Shown: one piece after another, positions 49,623 through 60,100 of the stretch
Numbering within the stretch: position 1 is the stretch's first letter
Layout: every line of letters starts with the position of its first letter
Assembly (NCBI GenBank): GCA_003218415.1
Contig: QHNK01000027.1
Location: 1 to 60,549, forward strand
DNA: 60,549 nucleotides
Direction: 5' to 3'
DNA from: Verrucomicrobiota bacterium
GTDB lineage: Bacteria; Verrucomicrobiota; Verrucomicrobiia; Chthoniobacterales; UBA10450
The notes under the pieces: generated by a model
Databases searched by the model: none
What the model saw: only the letters and a program-made list of their open reading frames with translations
What the model was told of the DNA's origin: nothing
Program-made: the position numbers and the translations under genes

Positions 49623-50780
49623 ATGACTGCTAACTCCGAGCTCCTCTGTCCCCGGTGTAACGTGCCGCTAGAAGAAGTTCGCACGCCGCACGGCGTTTTT
49701 TGGGCTTGCGAGAATTGCGCGGAAACGTGCGCTGACCGTTGAATTGCTGCGTCGCACTTTCAGGCCGGAGTCGATCAACCCGCTCTGGCTTCATGCAATC
49801 AGCGGCAAAGGAAAAAGCGAGCGCCTCTGTCCTTCCTGCAGAAACCCGATGCTCGAGGTGGCGTTGTCCGGGAGCGCGCAGGTCGCTGTGGATGTTTGCC
49901 AGCATTGTCATTTCGTCTGGTTTGATGCCCACGAGATGGACACCCTCGCACCACGACAATCGCCGGTGTCGGTATCCGAGCTGCCGGAAAAGGCGCGCGA
50001 ATTAATCGCCATCGAAAAAGTAAAACAGATCGCCGAAGAAGCGCGCGGCACCGATTTCGACAGCGCGCCGCCGGATGAAGCATGGAAACAAATCGCAGGC
50101 TTCTTTGGATTACCGGTTGAATTCGAAGCACCGGAAGAGGAGCGAAAACCATGGGCAACCTGGTTACTTTCCGCGGCAGTCATTTGCGTGAGCCTATTGG
50201 CGTTTCCGCATCTTCGAGACGTGGTCCAACGCTTCGGATTAATTCCGGCACAAGCAACGCGGCTCGATGGTCTCACCTTCGTCACATCGTTTTTTCTACA
50301 TGCCGGCATCATTCATCTGGTCGGGAACATGTATTTCTTGCTCGTCTTTGGCGACAACGTGGAAGATTTTCTGAGACCGCTTCGCTATCTCACGCTCATT
50401 GCGCTGGCGGCATTCATTGGGGACCTCGCGCACATCGCTGTCGACCCGCGGTCGCAAATCCCGTGCATTGGCGCGAGTGGCGGCATCGCCGGCGCGATTA
50501 CATTTTACGCGCTCAATTTTCCGCGCGTCCGGCTCGAATTCCTGATGCGGTGGGGTTTTGTCTGGTTCCGATGGATCCGATTGCCGGCTTGGTCGGTCTT
50601 CGTCTTGTGGATTTTCTTTCAGCTTATCGGCGCGTGGGAACAGAGGCCGGCATGAGTTCCGTCTCATCGTTTGCCCATTTGGGTGGCGCGGCTGTGGGCG
50701 TTGTCGCGTGGTTAATTTGGAGAAAAGAGAAACCCAATGACGAAGCTCGAATGTCGAATGTCGAATGTCGAAGGAAATGA
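49623..50780 (+). pseudogene. Rhomboid-family intramembrane protease with N-terminal Zn-ribbons, two frameshifts
   Basis: Frame 0: MTANSELLCPRCNVPLEEVRTPHGVFWACENC. Frame +1 (ORF 49744-50655): LTVELLRRTF...LCPSCRNPMLEVAL..CQHC..IPCIGASGGIAGAITFYALNFP. Back to frame 0: AGMSSVSSFAHLGGAAVGVVAWLIW. Confidence 0.8.
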
Positions 50781-50880
50781 CGGGATCCGAATGACGAAAT
50801 AATGTTTCTCATCTGTATCAGAAGTTTTGGACTCTGGCTTCCTTCCTCATTCGTCATTTTTCGGATTTCTATTTGTCTTT
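50736..50880. repeat. AATGACGAA/TCATTCGTCATT dispersed-type element, copy 2
   Basis: aatgacgaagctcgaatgtcgaatgtcgaag...tcctcattcgtcatttttcggatttc; similar element at 1271-1390. Confidence 0.55.
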
Positions 50881-51002
50881 TATTCCGATGCGCCTAGCTT
50901 CCTCGCTCTCGATCTGCGCACCTGATTCCATATCTCGGGATCGAATTAGCGAGTGAGGTCGCGCAGATCGACAAATGGAACAACAGCTCGCTGAACGAGG
51001 AA

Positions 51003-51020
51003 CCTCGAAGCGATTCGAGG
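51003..51020 (+). promoter_or_regulatory. GNRA-tetraloop hairpin covering the rplT Shine-Dalgarno
   Basis: CCTCGAA-GCGA-TTCGAGG: 7-bp perfect stem with GCGA loop. GAGG of the 3' arm lies 10 nt before the rplT ATG at 51031. Confidence 0.6.
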
Positions 51021-51030
51021 CAGAATAAAA

Positions 51031-51408
51031 ATGCCAAGAGCCACCAACGCCCCGGCAAGCCGGGCGCGCCGCAAACGAATCTTAAAAAAAGCCAAAGGCT
51101 ACCGCGGACGCCGTTCAAAACTTTTTCGATACGCGAAAGACGCGATGATGAAAGCCCAGTATTGGGCTTATCGCGACCGCAAAACGCGGAAACGGACGTT
51201 TCGTTATCTCTGGATTCAACGGCTAAATGCCGCTGCCCGCGCAAATGGAATGAACTACAGCCGTTTTGCGGAAGGACTCAAAGCCGCTGGCATCGGCCTT
51301 GACCGCAAAATTCTCGCCGATATGGCCGTCACCGACGAAGCCGCGTTCAAATCGATCGTCGATCAAGCGAGAGCCGCGCTGGAGAAGAAAAACAAAAAGG
51401 CCGCATAA
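51031..51408 (+). CDS. rplT: 50S ribosomal protein L20
   Basis: [79 protein letters not shown]. Confidence 0.98.
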   Translation: MPRATNAPASRARRKRILKKAKGYRGRRSKLFRYAKDAMMKAQYWAYRDRKTRKRTFRYLWIQRLNAAARANGMNYSRFAEGLKAAGIGLDRKILADMAVTDEAAFKSIVDQARAALEKKNKKAA

Positions 51409-51422
51409 TACTTGCGCGGCAC

Positions 51423-51488
51423 CATTGAAGCGTTGAAGCGTTTAAGCGTTACATTCGTGTTTCGTTTCAACGCTTCAACGTTTCAATG
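51423..51488. repeat. Palindrome with 8-bp-type AAGCGTTG repeats, overlapping the pheS start codon
   Basis: cattgaagcgttgaagcgtttaagcg...cgtttcaacgcttcaacgtttcaatg; arms about 23/26 complementary; pheS ATG at 51486. Confidence 0.75.
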
Positions 51489-52502
51489 ACTCACCCGCTC
51501 GAACAACTGCGCGACGACGCCTTGCGCGAGATCGAGTCCGCGCCTGACGAGCAGGCGCTCGAGACCGCGCGCGTCAAGTACCTCGGCAAAAGCGGCAGCA
51601 TCTCCTCGTGCAGCGAGCAGATGAGAACGCTCGGCAAAGACGAAAAGCCGATCGTTGGAAAATTGCTCAATGAAGTTCGCAACGCCGTCACCGCAGCGCT
51701 CGAATCGCGCGCCGCAAATTTTCGTTCTCAAATGCAATCCGAGGCGCTCGCCAGAATCGACGTCTCTCTGCCGGGAACTCCACATGAGATCGGCGCACTG
51801 CATCCGCTGACGCAGATGTGGGAACGCTCTATCGAAATTTTTCGACGAATGGGATTCGCGCTCGCAGATGGGCCGGACATTGAAGACGAATGGCATTGTT
51901 TCGATGCGCTCAACACCCCGCCCGAACATCCGGCCCGCAACGAGCAGGACACATTTTATTTGCCCGATGGTCGTCTGCTGCGCACGCACACTTCAACCGT
52001 ACAAATCCGAACGATGCAGGCCGCGCCGCCGCCGATTCGCGTGATTGCTCCCGGTGCGGCGTATCGGCGCGATGAACTCGACGCCACCCACAGCCCGCAG
52101 TTCCATCAGATAGAAGGACTTTTCGTGGACGAAAACGTCAGCGTCGCCGACCTGAAAGGCGCGCTGGAATTTTTCATGCGCGAACTCTTCGGTGCAGGAA
52201 CCGAAGTTCAATTTCGACCGCACTATTTTCCGTTCACCGAGCCAAGCTTGGAAATTTATGTGAAATCCAAAGCGCTCAAAGGCGGCGAGCGATGGATCGA
52301 AGTCGCTGGCTCCGGCATCGTACATCCTGCTGTCTTCGAAGCCGTAAATAAAGCACGCGGTGATAACGCTTACGATCCCGAAAAGTGGACCGGTTACGCG
52401 TTCGGTCTGGGAATGGATCGCCTGGCGATGATTTTATTCGATATCCCTGACATTCGCCTCTTCGGCCAGAACGATTTGCGGTTTCTCCGCCAGTTCGCAT
52501 GA
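51486..52502 (+). CDS. pheS: Phenylalanyl-tRNA synthetase alpha subunit
   Basis: 338 aa; HPLTQMWERSIEIFRRMGFALADGPDIEDEWHCFDALNTPPEHPARNEQDTFYL; GLGMDRLAMILFDIPDIRLFGQNDLRFLRQF. Confidence 0.98.
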   Translation: MTHPLEQLRDDALREIESAPDEQALETARVKYLGKSGSISSCSEQMRTLGKDEKPIVGKLLNEVRNAVTAALESRAANFRSQMQSEALARIDVSLPGTPHEIGALHPLTQMWERSIEIFRRMGFALADGPDIEDEWHCFDALNTPPEHPARNEQDTFYLPDGRLLRTHTSTVQIRTMQAAPPPIRVIAPGAAYRRDELDATHSPQFHQIEGLFVDENVSVADLKGALEFFMRELFGAGTEVQFRPHYFPFTEPSLEIYVKSKALKGGERWIEVAGSGIVHPAVFEAVNKARGDNAYDPEKWTGYAFGLGMDRLAMILFDIPDIRLFGQNDLRFLRQFA

Positions 52503-52528
52503 AACAATTCAAGGAACCCACGACGCGT

Positions 52529-52652
52529 GTCGTCCCGAGCCGCGAAGAGGGCGAGGGACCCCGCAAATGCGCAAGCCGTCACGCAAATCACTCGCAGTGT
52601 TCTTCGAAAGCGGGCACGTCTTTGCGAGGTCCCTTACTTCATTCGGGATGAC
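52529..52652. repeat. GTC(A/G)TCCCGAG...GAGGGACC / GAGGTCCC...CGGGATGAC palindromic element, copy 2
   Basis: Fills most of the pheS-pheT gap; shares termini and internal gcgcaa/cacgcaaatcac tracts with 43638-43765. Confidence 0.75.
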
Positions 52653-52664
52653 AGCGAAAAGCTT

Positions 52665-55007
52665 ATGAAATTTTCCGTTAACTGGCTGCGCGAATTTGTC
52701 GATCTTCCAAAAAATCCGGAAGAGATCGCCGAGCTACTGACACGCGCGGGCGTCGAGACCGAGAACATCGAAACGCGCGGCGCGAACGTTGAGAAGGTGA
52801 TCGTTTCGCAAATCACCGCTTCTTCGCGTCATCCGAACGCCGATCGCCTGACGGTTTGCGAAGTCGATGATGGCAGTGGAACGAAACGCCAGATCGTTTG
52901 CGGCGCGACCAATTACAAAGCTGGAGACAAAATTCCGCTGGCGTTGCCGGGCGCAAAGCTGGCCAACGGAATTGAGATTCGCAAGACCAACCTGCGCGGC
53001 GTTGAGAGTGAAGGAATGCTTTGCAGCCCAATCGAGCTGGGTCTTGGCGAAGATGCGTCGGGCCTTTTGATTTTGTCGGCCGAAGCAAAGATCGGCGCGC
53101 CGCTTTCCGATCTTTTTCCAGGCGACACGATTCTCGATGTCGAGATCACGCCAAACCGCGGCGACTTGCTGAGCCACTTCGGACTCGCCCGTGAGATCGC
53201 AACGCTCACTGGAAAGAAACTCAAATCAACGCCGCGCGAGGCCAAGACAGACATCAAGAAGTCCGGCGTGACCATCAGCGCGACCCGTGAATGTCCATTT
53301 TTCTCCGCGCGCAAGATCGACAATGTGAACGTCGGCCCAAGTCCGCAATGGTTGCGCGCGAAGATTGAGAGCGTCGGCATCCGCTCGATCAGTAACATCG
53401 TCGATATTTCGAACTTCGTGATGCTCGAGCTCGGTCAGCCGACGCACGCATTCGACGCAGACAAATTAAAAGGCATGATCAATGTACGGCTCGCTCGCGG
53501 CGGCGAAAAATTTCTCGCGCTGGATGGAAAGACCTACTCGCTCACGTCGGATAACTGTGTCGTTGCCGACGAGGAATGGGCGGTCGGAATCGGCGGCGTG
53601 ATGGGCGGCGAAGAAACCGGCGTCACGAATTTAACGAAAAACATTTTGCTGGAAGCCGCTTACTTTTCGCCGGCGAGCATTCGTCGCACCGCGCGCAATT
53701 TGAATCTGCCGAGCGATGCAAGTTATCGATTCGAGCGCGGCGTTGATCCGGAGATGGTGCTCCGCGCCTCGCAGCGCGCGACTGAATTGATTCGCGAGAT
53801 CGCAGGTGGAACTCCAGCAACGGAAATTAACGTCGCTGGAAAACTCCCGACGAACCCGGCCGACGTTTCATTGAGCTACGAAAAATGCGATCGAGTTTTG
53901 GGGATTTCGATCAAGCGAAGAACTGTCGATGAAATTTTGGAAGGGTTCGGGCTGAAACAGACAAAGAGTGAGCGGATAAGGAAGAACGGATCTTCCAAAT
54001 GGAAGATTCCGAGTTATCGCCGCGATTTGCAGCGCGATGTCGATCTTATCGAAGAAGTCGTTCGCGCTTACGGAGCCGACAAAATTCCGGGAACGGATCG
54101 AAGCCGTTTTACGCCAGCGAGCATTGCCGACCATGCGCATGATTTGGAATCGGCGTGGCGGCAGCGGTTGGCAGCCGCTGGCCTCGATGAAGTCCGGACT
54201 TCAAAATTGCTGCCGCGTGAACGATTCGCATTCAGCGAAAGCGCAATCGAATTGCGAAACCCGCTCAGCGAAGATCATGTAGCGCTGCGCCCAAGCATCC
54301 TCGTCGGATTGTTAGGAGTACTCGATCGCAACATTCGCGCCGGCGCAGAACGCGTCGCCATTTTCGAAATCGGCCGGACGTTTATTCCGCCATCCGGCAA
54401 AGAAGAACGGCACCTTGGAATTTTGCTGTGGGGAAATGTTGCGAGCGCGCCGAATTGGCGATCCCCGCAAAGCCGCAGCCTTGATCTATTCGATCTCAAA
54501 GGCGCGCTGGAGTGCGCCGTTCCAAATCTGTCATTTCACTCCGGGAAGTTTCCTGATCTCGCGCTGCCGGTCGACGTTTTTTCCGGCGATCAAATGATCG
54601 GATTTGGCGGACAACTTGCGGCCGCAAAATCTAATTCGCCTGGTCCGGTGTTCGTTGCCGAGGTGCATGCTGACCTTCTTTTAATTGCCGAGGAAACAGC
54701 GACAAAGTTTCGTGAGATTGAAAAATTTCCCGCTGTCACGCGCGATATTGCGATGATTGTGCCGGAAGAAATTCCGCACGAAACGATTTTGCGCAGCATT
54801 GAAGAACCGCGCGAGCCGCTTTTGGAAAGCGTCGAGCTGTTTGACTTGTTTAGCGGCCGCGAAATCGGGGCGGCGCGAAAGTCACTCGCATATCGATTGA
54901 CATATCGAGACCGAAGTCGCACACTGACGAGTGAGGAAGTAAATGCAGCGCACGCGAAAATTCGCGAGCGACTGCGGCGCGACCTCGGCGCGGAATTGCG
55001 CGAGTAG
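52665..55007 (+). CDS. pheT: Phenylalanyl-tRNA synthetase beta subunit
   Basis: MKFSVNWLREFVDLPKNPEEIAELLTRAGVETENIE; KTNLRGVESEGMLCSPIELGL; SYRFERGVDPEM. Start moved from 52527 to 52665. Confidence 0.97.
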   Translation: MKFSVNWLREFVDLPKNPEEIAELLTRAGVETENIETRGANVEKVIVSQITASSRHPNADRLTVCEVDDGSGTKRQIVCGATNYKAGDKIPLALPGAKLANGIEIRKTNLRGVESEGMLCSPIELGLGEDASGLLILSAEAKIGAPLSDLFPGDTILDVEITPNRGDLLSHFGLAREIATLTGKKLKSTPREAKTDIKKSGVTISATRECPFFSARKIDNVNVGPSPQWLRAKIESVGIRSISNIVDISNFVMLELGQPTHAFDADKLKGMINVRLARGGEKFLALDGKTYSLTSDNCVVADEEWAVGIGGVMGGEETGVTNLTKNILLEAAYFSPASIRRTARNLNLPSDASYRFERGVDPEMVLRASQRATELIREIAGGTPATEINVAGKLPTNPADVSLSYEKCDRVLGISIKRRTVDEILEGFGLKQTKSERIRKNGSSKWKIPSYRRDLQRDVDLIEEVVRAYGADKIPGTDRSRFTPASIADHAHDLESAWRQRLAAAGLDEVRTSKLLPRERFAFSESAIELRNPLSEDHVALRPSILVGLLGVLDRNIRAGAERVAIFEIGRTFIPPSGKEERHLGILLWGNVASAPNWRSPQSRSLDLFDLKGALECAVPNLSFHSGKFPDLALPVDVFSGDQMIGFGGQLAAAKSNSPGPVFVAEVHADLLLIAEETATKFREIEKFPAVTRDIAMIVPEEIPHETILRSIEEPREPLLESVELFDLFSGREIGAARKSLAYRLTYRDRSRTLTSEEVNAAHAKIRERLRRDLGAELRE

Positions 55008-55302
55008 TTCTTTGAGATTGAGAGCCGCTCGTTGAGGGTTGGGCAGGAAACCAGTGCTTTCCGTTCAACTCTCAGCCAGCGGCTTTCGAATCCAGAATAT
55101 TTTCGGGATATAAACATTTGCCCTGCGATGTTCGCGATTGAGGTGACGTCCCCGAACCGATAGTTGACGAAATACGGAGGCTTGGTTGGTGCGGAAAATG
55201 ACAGGCCTTGATTGGAAGTCAGATTCCGCAGCAACGGTCATCCACCCTTTCCTAAAAGGGAACGGGAGAATCACCTGAACGGCACCGGCGGGGTAAAATT
55301 TC

Positions 55303-55337
55303 AAAAACCCGGACCGAGAAATTCGGTCCGGGTTTTT
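55303..55337 (+). terminator. Rho-independent terminator, potentially bidirectional
   Basis: AAAAACCCGGACCGAGAAATTCGGTCCGGGTTTTT. Confidence 0.9.
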
Positions 55338-55447
55338 CTCTTAGCCGTGACGCAGACAATCCCGTCTGCGAGGCTTACGGACATCGGCAGACAAGATTGT
55401 CCGGCTCACGCTACAACAGATTTGAAAATCGGCCGACGAGATCGATA

Positions 55448-56608
55448 GTGCGCGGTGACGTGCGCACACTTCTAGCCCTCGAAGACGACCGATATTTCGA
55501 GGGCGAATCTTTTGGCGCAACCGGCACGCGCGTCGGTGAAATTTGTTTCAACACCGCCATGACCGGTTATCAGGAGGTGCTGACCGATCCCTCGTATCGC
55601 GGACAGATCGTGGCGATGACTTATCCGTTGATCGGAAATTACGGGACCAATTCGCTAGATCAGGAAAGCCGCTCACCGCATGTGCGCGGATTCGTCATTG
55701 AGGAATTGACTGAGGTCCCGAGCAACTGGCGGTCCGAAATGTCGCTCGACGAATATTTGCGAAAATGGAACATCCCCGGCGCAAAAGGGATCGACACCCG
55801 CGCGCTCACGCGGCATTTGCGCACTCGCGGCGCAATGAAGGCCTGTCTGACGACGGAAGAGATTTCTCCTAAAGAAGCGACACAGAGAGCGATTGAGGGC
55901 GAGGGCGTAATCGGAATGGATTATGTGCGCGAAGTTTCGACAACTAAATTTTACCGTTGGGACCCTGAGGACAAACTAAGTGCGCCGTGGTCGATTGCGG
56001 CGAGTAATGGCGGAAATAGACGCGCGCTTCCGCCGATCAAGTTTCGAATCGCGGCCTACGATTATGGGATCAAAGAAAACATTCTGCGCTTACTGCGCCA
56101 GAAAGGCTTCCAAGTCACTGTTGTGCCGGCGACCACGACAGCCGAGGAAGTGCTCACTTTCAATCCCGACGGAATTTTTCTCTCCAACGGCCCTGGCGAC
56201 CCAGCAGCGCTTCCTTACGCGCACAAAACCGTGCACGATTTGATGGGTAAAAAGCCGATCTTCGGGATCTGTCTTGGCCATCAGATTCTCGGCTTCGCGT
56301 TCGGCGGATCGACGTTTAAGTTGAAGTTCGGCCATCGCGGCGCGAACCAGCCGGTAAAAGATTTGCGCACGGGCAAAGTGGCTATCACTGCGCAGAATCA
56401 CGGATTCGCCGTCGATGCGGACTCGCTACCGGCGAACGTGCAAATCACACATATCAATTTGAACGACGGCACAGTCGAAGGAATGCGGCACAAGGAATTG
56501 CCGATCTTCAGCGTGCAATATCATCCGGAAGCCGCACCCGGTCCGCATGATGCCTCCTACTTCTTCGATCAGTTTGCGGAGCTAATCGAAAAAGGTAGGG
56601 ACGATTGA
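55448..56608 (+). CDS. carA: Carbamoyl-phosphate synthase small subunit
   Basis: [88 protein letters not shown] start preferred over the ORF start 55397. Confidence 0.96.
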   Translation: MRGDVRTLLALEDDRYFEGESFGATGTRVGEICFNTAMTGYQEVLTDPSYRGQIVAMTYPLIGNYGTNSLDQESRSPHVRGFVIEELTEVPSNWRSEMSLDEYLRKWNIPGAKGIDTRALTRHLRTRGAMKACLTTEEISPKEATQRAIEGEGVIGMDYVREVSTTKFYRWDPEDKLSAPWSIAASNGGNRRALPPIKFRIAAYDYGIKENILRLLRQKGFQVTVVPATTTAEEVLTFNPDGIFLSNGPGDPAALPYAHKTVHDLMGKKPIFGICLGHQILGFAFGGSTFKLKFGHRGANQPVKDLRTGKVAITAQNHGFAVDADSLPANVQITHINLNDGTVEGMRHKELPIFSVQYHPEAAPGPHDASYFFDQFAELIEKGRDD

Positions 56609-56683
56609 CTCAACCGGCCGTAGCGGTTCGGTGAACCGCCGCTACCTAATTGACCAACGCGCCGAGCAGCCCAGATTTGTTGC

Positions 56684-57091
56684 ATGTTTAATTCAACAAG
56701 CAATAAACCTACAGTCTTGAAAGTTGCAGTGACTGCAACGTTCATCGCAGCGCTAGCGGCCTCGCCGCTGGCGATCGCGCAGGAACACGAGCACGGCGCA
56801 GAAGCGGGTGCTTCGAAAGAGGTCACGGGCGAAGTGATCGACATGATGTGCTACGTCGATCATAACGCCGTGGGTGAAAAACACGGGCAATCCTGCGGGG
56901 CCAAGTGCATCAGGAGCGGTGGCCCGGTCGGCATCGTCAGTGAGGGCAAAGCGTATCTGGTCGTCGGCGAACACAAACCGATTAACGATCAACTTGCCGA
57001 TTTGTGTGGCAAAAACGTCACCTTAAAAGGCAAGCTGGCAGAGCGTGGCGGCATCGCGATGATCGAGAACGCCGAGGTAGTTAAGAAATAG
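56684..57091 (+). CDS. Small secreted protein with conserved-looking Cys/His motif
   Basis: 135 aa; signal peptide; EVTGEVIDMMCYVDHNAVGEKHGQSCGAKCIRSGGPVGIVSEGKAYLVVG. Confidence 0.7.
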   Translation: MFNSTSNKPTVLKVAVTATFIAALAASPLAIAQEHEHGAEAGASKEVTGEVIDMMCYVDHNAVGEKHGQSCGAKCIRSGGPVGIVSEGKAYLVVGEHKPINDQLADLCGKNVTLKGKLAERGGIAMIENAEVVKK

Positions 57092-57092
57092 T

Positions 57093-57172
57093 TGTAGCCG
57101 CGTCTCTGTGAGACGCGTGGCGCGTGCGTGCCAAAAACACAGCGGTGCGCTTCGCACAGCAAAGCGGCTACA
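57093..57172. repeat. TGTAGCCGC...GCGGCTACA palindromic repeat, copy 2
   Basis: tgtagccgcgtctctgtgagacgcg...cacagcaaagcggctaca; similar to 27176-27256. Confidence 0.75.
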
Positions 57173-57190
57173 GGATGCTGTGCTGCTTCG

Positions 57191-60100
57191 CTATTTGTAA
57201 TAGGGCCGCAACGACGGGCGCAGCTTCCCGACTCGAAGAGCAGTTTCAATTTGCAAATCAGAGACCGCCGTATCGGCGAGTCTGCAAATCTCGCCTGCCT
57301 CAAGCGCAGCGATTGGGAATCCATCACGGAACAAAATGCGATTGGCCGTGAGCGCGGCAATTCTTGATCCAGGCGTCAGTATGCCTTGCAAATTCAGCGG
57401 GTCCGCGGCGCTCAGCGTGATCAGTTCGCCGTTTGACGGCGCCTTGCGGATAGAACGCAACAAGCCAATAGCTTCGGGCAGGGCGAATTGTTCGCCGCTG
57501 ATGCCCGCCACGAAATAGCCGCCGCGAATTTCACCGCGCGCCTCCCACCGACGATAGACTCGCCCCAGTTCGTACCACGTAATCGGGAAACTTTCGCGCT
57601 CGAGCAAACGGCGAAATACCACGCCGCAGCGGCGCAGCAACGCTCGCGCAAATTTTACGGTGGCCGTGTCCCGCTGAGAACTTTCCGCGCCATTTCCCCT
57701 TTCTGCACCATCTCGCGACGGCTGCGACGCGATCTGCGTTCTCAACAACGACCAGCGCCCTGCAAACTCAATGCTGGCCAGGTTTGTCTTGCGCCGGCGT
57801 TTTCCGATGTTTCGGCCAAACGTGGGCCGTTTGTGTGATGGGACCAGAAGCGCTCGCAATCCGTCGAAACTATCTGAAGTGACCAAACCTAGCGCCGCGA
57901 GCTGCGACAAAGCTTCCTCAACTTGAGAAGGCAGCAGGCCGCTGCGTCGCACCAACTCTGTGAAGAAGAGTGCCCCGCCGCTTTGTAGCGCATCGAGTAC
58001 GACTTGATTGGCAACTGAAAACTCCATCGCGGAATTTGCCCGCGACAACAGCAGCCAGTCTTGGACATTCTCGCGCTGGTAAAGCGCAATTGGGCTGCTC
58101 CGCAACGGAGCGATCGTGCGCGCAGTTGGATTTTGCGGCGCACTTAAACGTCCCCAGCCGACGCGACCGGAAAAACAAAGACGATCGAGCCATTCCGGAT
58201 CGTAGTCGGCAACGCGCGCCGCGAGCACGGCCGATTCCCAGGCCGCCAGTGGTAACTCGCACCCGTCGAGTTGTTCCAAAACAGATTGCAGACCGTCCGG
58301 TCCTTCAACGCGATGATCGACATCAACACGCTGCCATACGAAGAGAAATCGATAGAAATCCTGAACCGAGATAGGCTGAATTTCCGCGCGCAGCCGGTCG
58401 ATTGTGAGCCGGTGGATCCGCGCCAGCAGCCGGCGATCGCACCATTCTTGCTGCGTTCCATTCGGATGAAATTTGCCGCGCAAAATAAAACCTTCTGCTT
58501 CGAGGCCCAGCAATGCCGCGTCAATTTCCGAACACGATAACTCCAAGATGTCCGCTAGCTCGTCGGCAGTAACCGGCCCGCAAACTTCCATTCGCCCGCG
58601 AACCAGTTCGCGAATTGCGTCGGCCCGTTCCCAATTCTTTCCACGCACCGCCTCAGGAACGGTCAAATTGCGCTTTACGACTGCGTTGGGATAAATCGCT
58701 TGAATCATCGGAAGTCGTTCCGCAGCGAGCCAAAACCCCCGAACCTCGCGGTGTTTCGAATGTTGCGTCGGAAGGATCAGGCGCGTGGCCCGGTTTTCAG
58801 CGACAAGCGTTGACATGAAATGCTCTGCACTCTCGCCACTCGACGTTCGCTGCATTTCTTCCGCCGTCATCACACCGAGCAACATCAGCGCGTCATGCAA
58901 TTCATCCGCGTTTGTCGCTTCCGGCCGTGCTTCCTTAACGACTTTGTCGATCGCGGCCGCGTCGAGAACACCAAGCCCACCGCTACCGTTTCTTTCCGAG
59001 GCGCGACGCGTGTACACCGCCCGAGTCCGGCGTTCTTCCAACGGCGTGTTGTCCAGAAACGCGTACGGCCGCGCATTTAGAATCTCAGACGCGAGCGGCG
59101 AAGGCTCGGGCAAATCGCGCGCGATGCAACGGATCTGGCCGTGCTCAATCCTCCGCAACACGTCCTCCAAGCCATCGATGTCCATTGCTTCGGTCAGGCA
59201 ATCTTCGATTGTTTGTTTCACCAGCGGGTGATCAGGAATCTCGCGGTCGCCAACGATATGCTCGAGGCAGGCTAGTTGGTCGGGGAAAACTGCCGCCAAA
59301 AGATTTTCCGATTCCATGCGCTGCAGAGGCGCGGCGATTTTTGCGCCGCCGCGAAACCGCGGCACGGCGAGCGATCGAGTCGCGTTCCAGCGCCAGCGAA
59401 TGGTGAACATCGGCGCGTCGAGCAATGCCTGAACGAGCAGGTCGCGAACTGTTTTGGAATTCAGATAGCGAAAAACCTCTTCCAACGGGAACGAGTGCTG
59501 CGTGCCGAGCGAAATCACAATGGCGTCGTCCGTCGCCGCTGCTTGCAGCTCAAAATTAAACGAACGACAAAAACGTTTTCGCAATGCCAGACCCCACGCT
59601 CGATTGATTCGACTGCCGAAAGGCGTGTGCAAAACCAGCTGCATCCCGCCCGATTCGTCGAAGAAACGCTCCATCACCAGGGTTTGCTGTGACGGAATTG
59701 CGCCAACCGATCGATAACCGTCCGCGAAGTAGTCGCCGAGTTGTTCAGCAGCCTCGGGTGGCAACCGCATTTCTTCGGCAAGCCATTCATTCGGATTTTG
59801 TCCGTCGATCAGCAGCTTTTCGATTTCTGTCCGCAAATCGGACAAGGCTTTCGACAGCTCAGTCGTGCGCGCCGGAGCTTCGCCCAGCCAAAATGGAATT
59901 CCCGGCGGCTGGCCTTTGGCATCTTCGACACGGACGACTCCGGAGTTGATGCGCAAAATTCGCCACGACGCATTGCCGAGTTGGAAAATGTCGCCCGCCA
60001 AACTTTCGACGGCGAAATCTTCGTTCACTGTGCCGACGAACGTTTCCGAGGGCTCAAGGATCACACGATAATCGGCATTGTCGGGAATCGCGCCGCCGGA

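Noticed and set aside
50894-51244. 116-aa minus-strand ORF upstream of and over rplT
   Set aside because: Antisense to ribosomal protein L20; no recognisable domain.
52527-52664. N-terminal extension of pheT as drawn by the ORF track
   Set aside because: The extension is translation of a palindromic repeat; the canonical MKFSVNWLREFVD start is at 52665.
53000-55300. Several minus-strand ORFs (e.g. 54590-55234, 214 aa) opposite pheT
   Set aside because: Ser/Arg-rich antisense products; pheT is certain.
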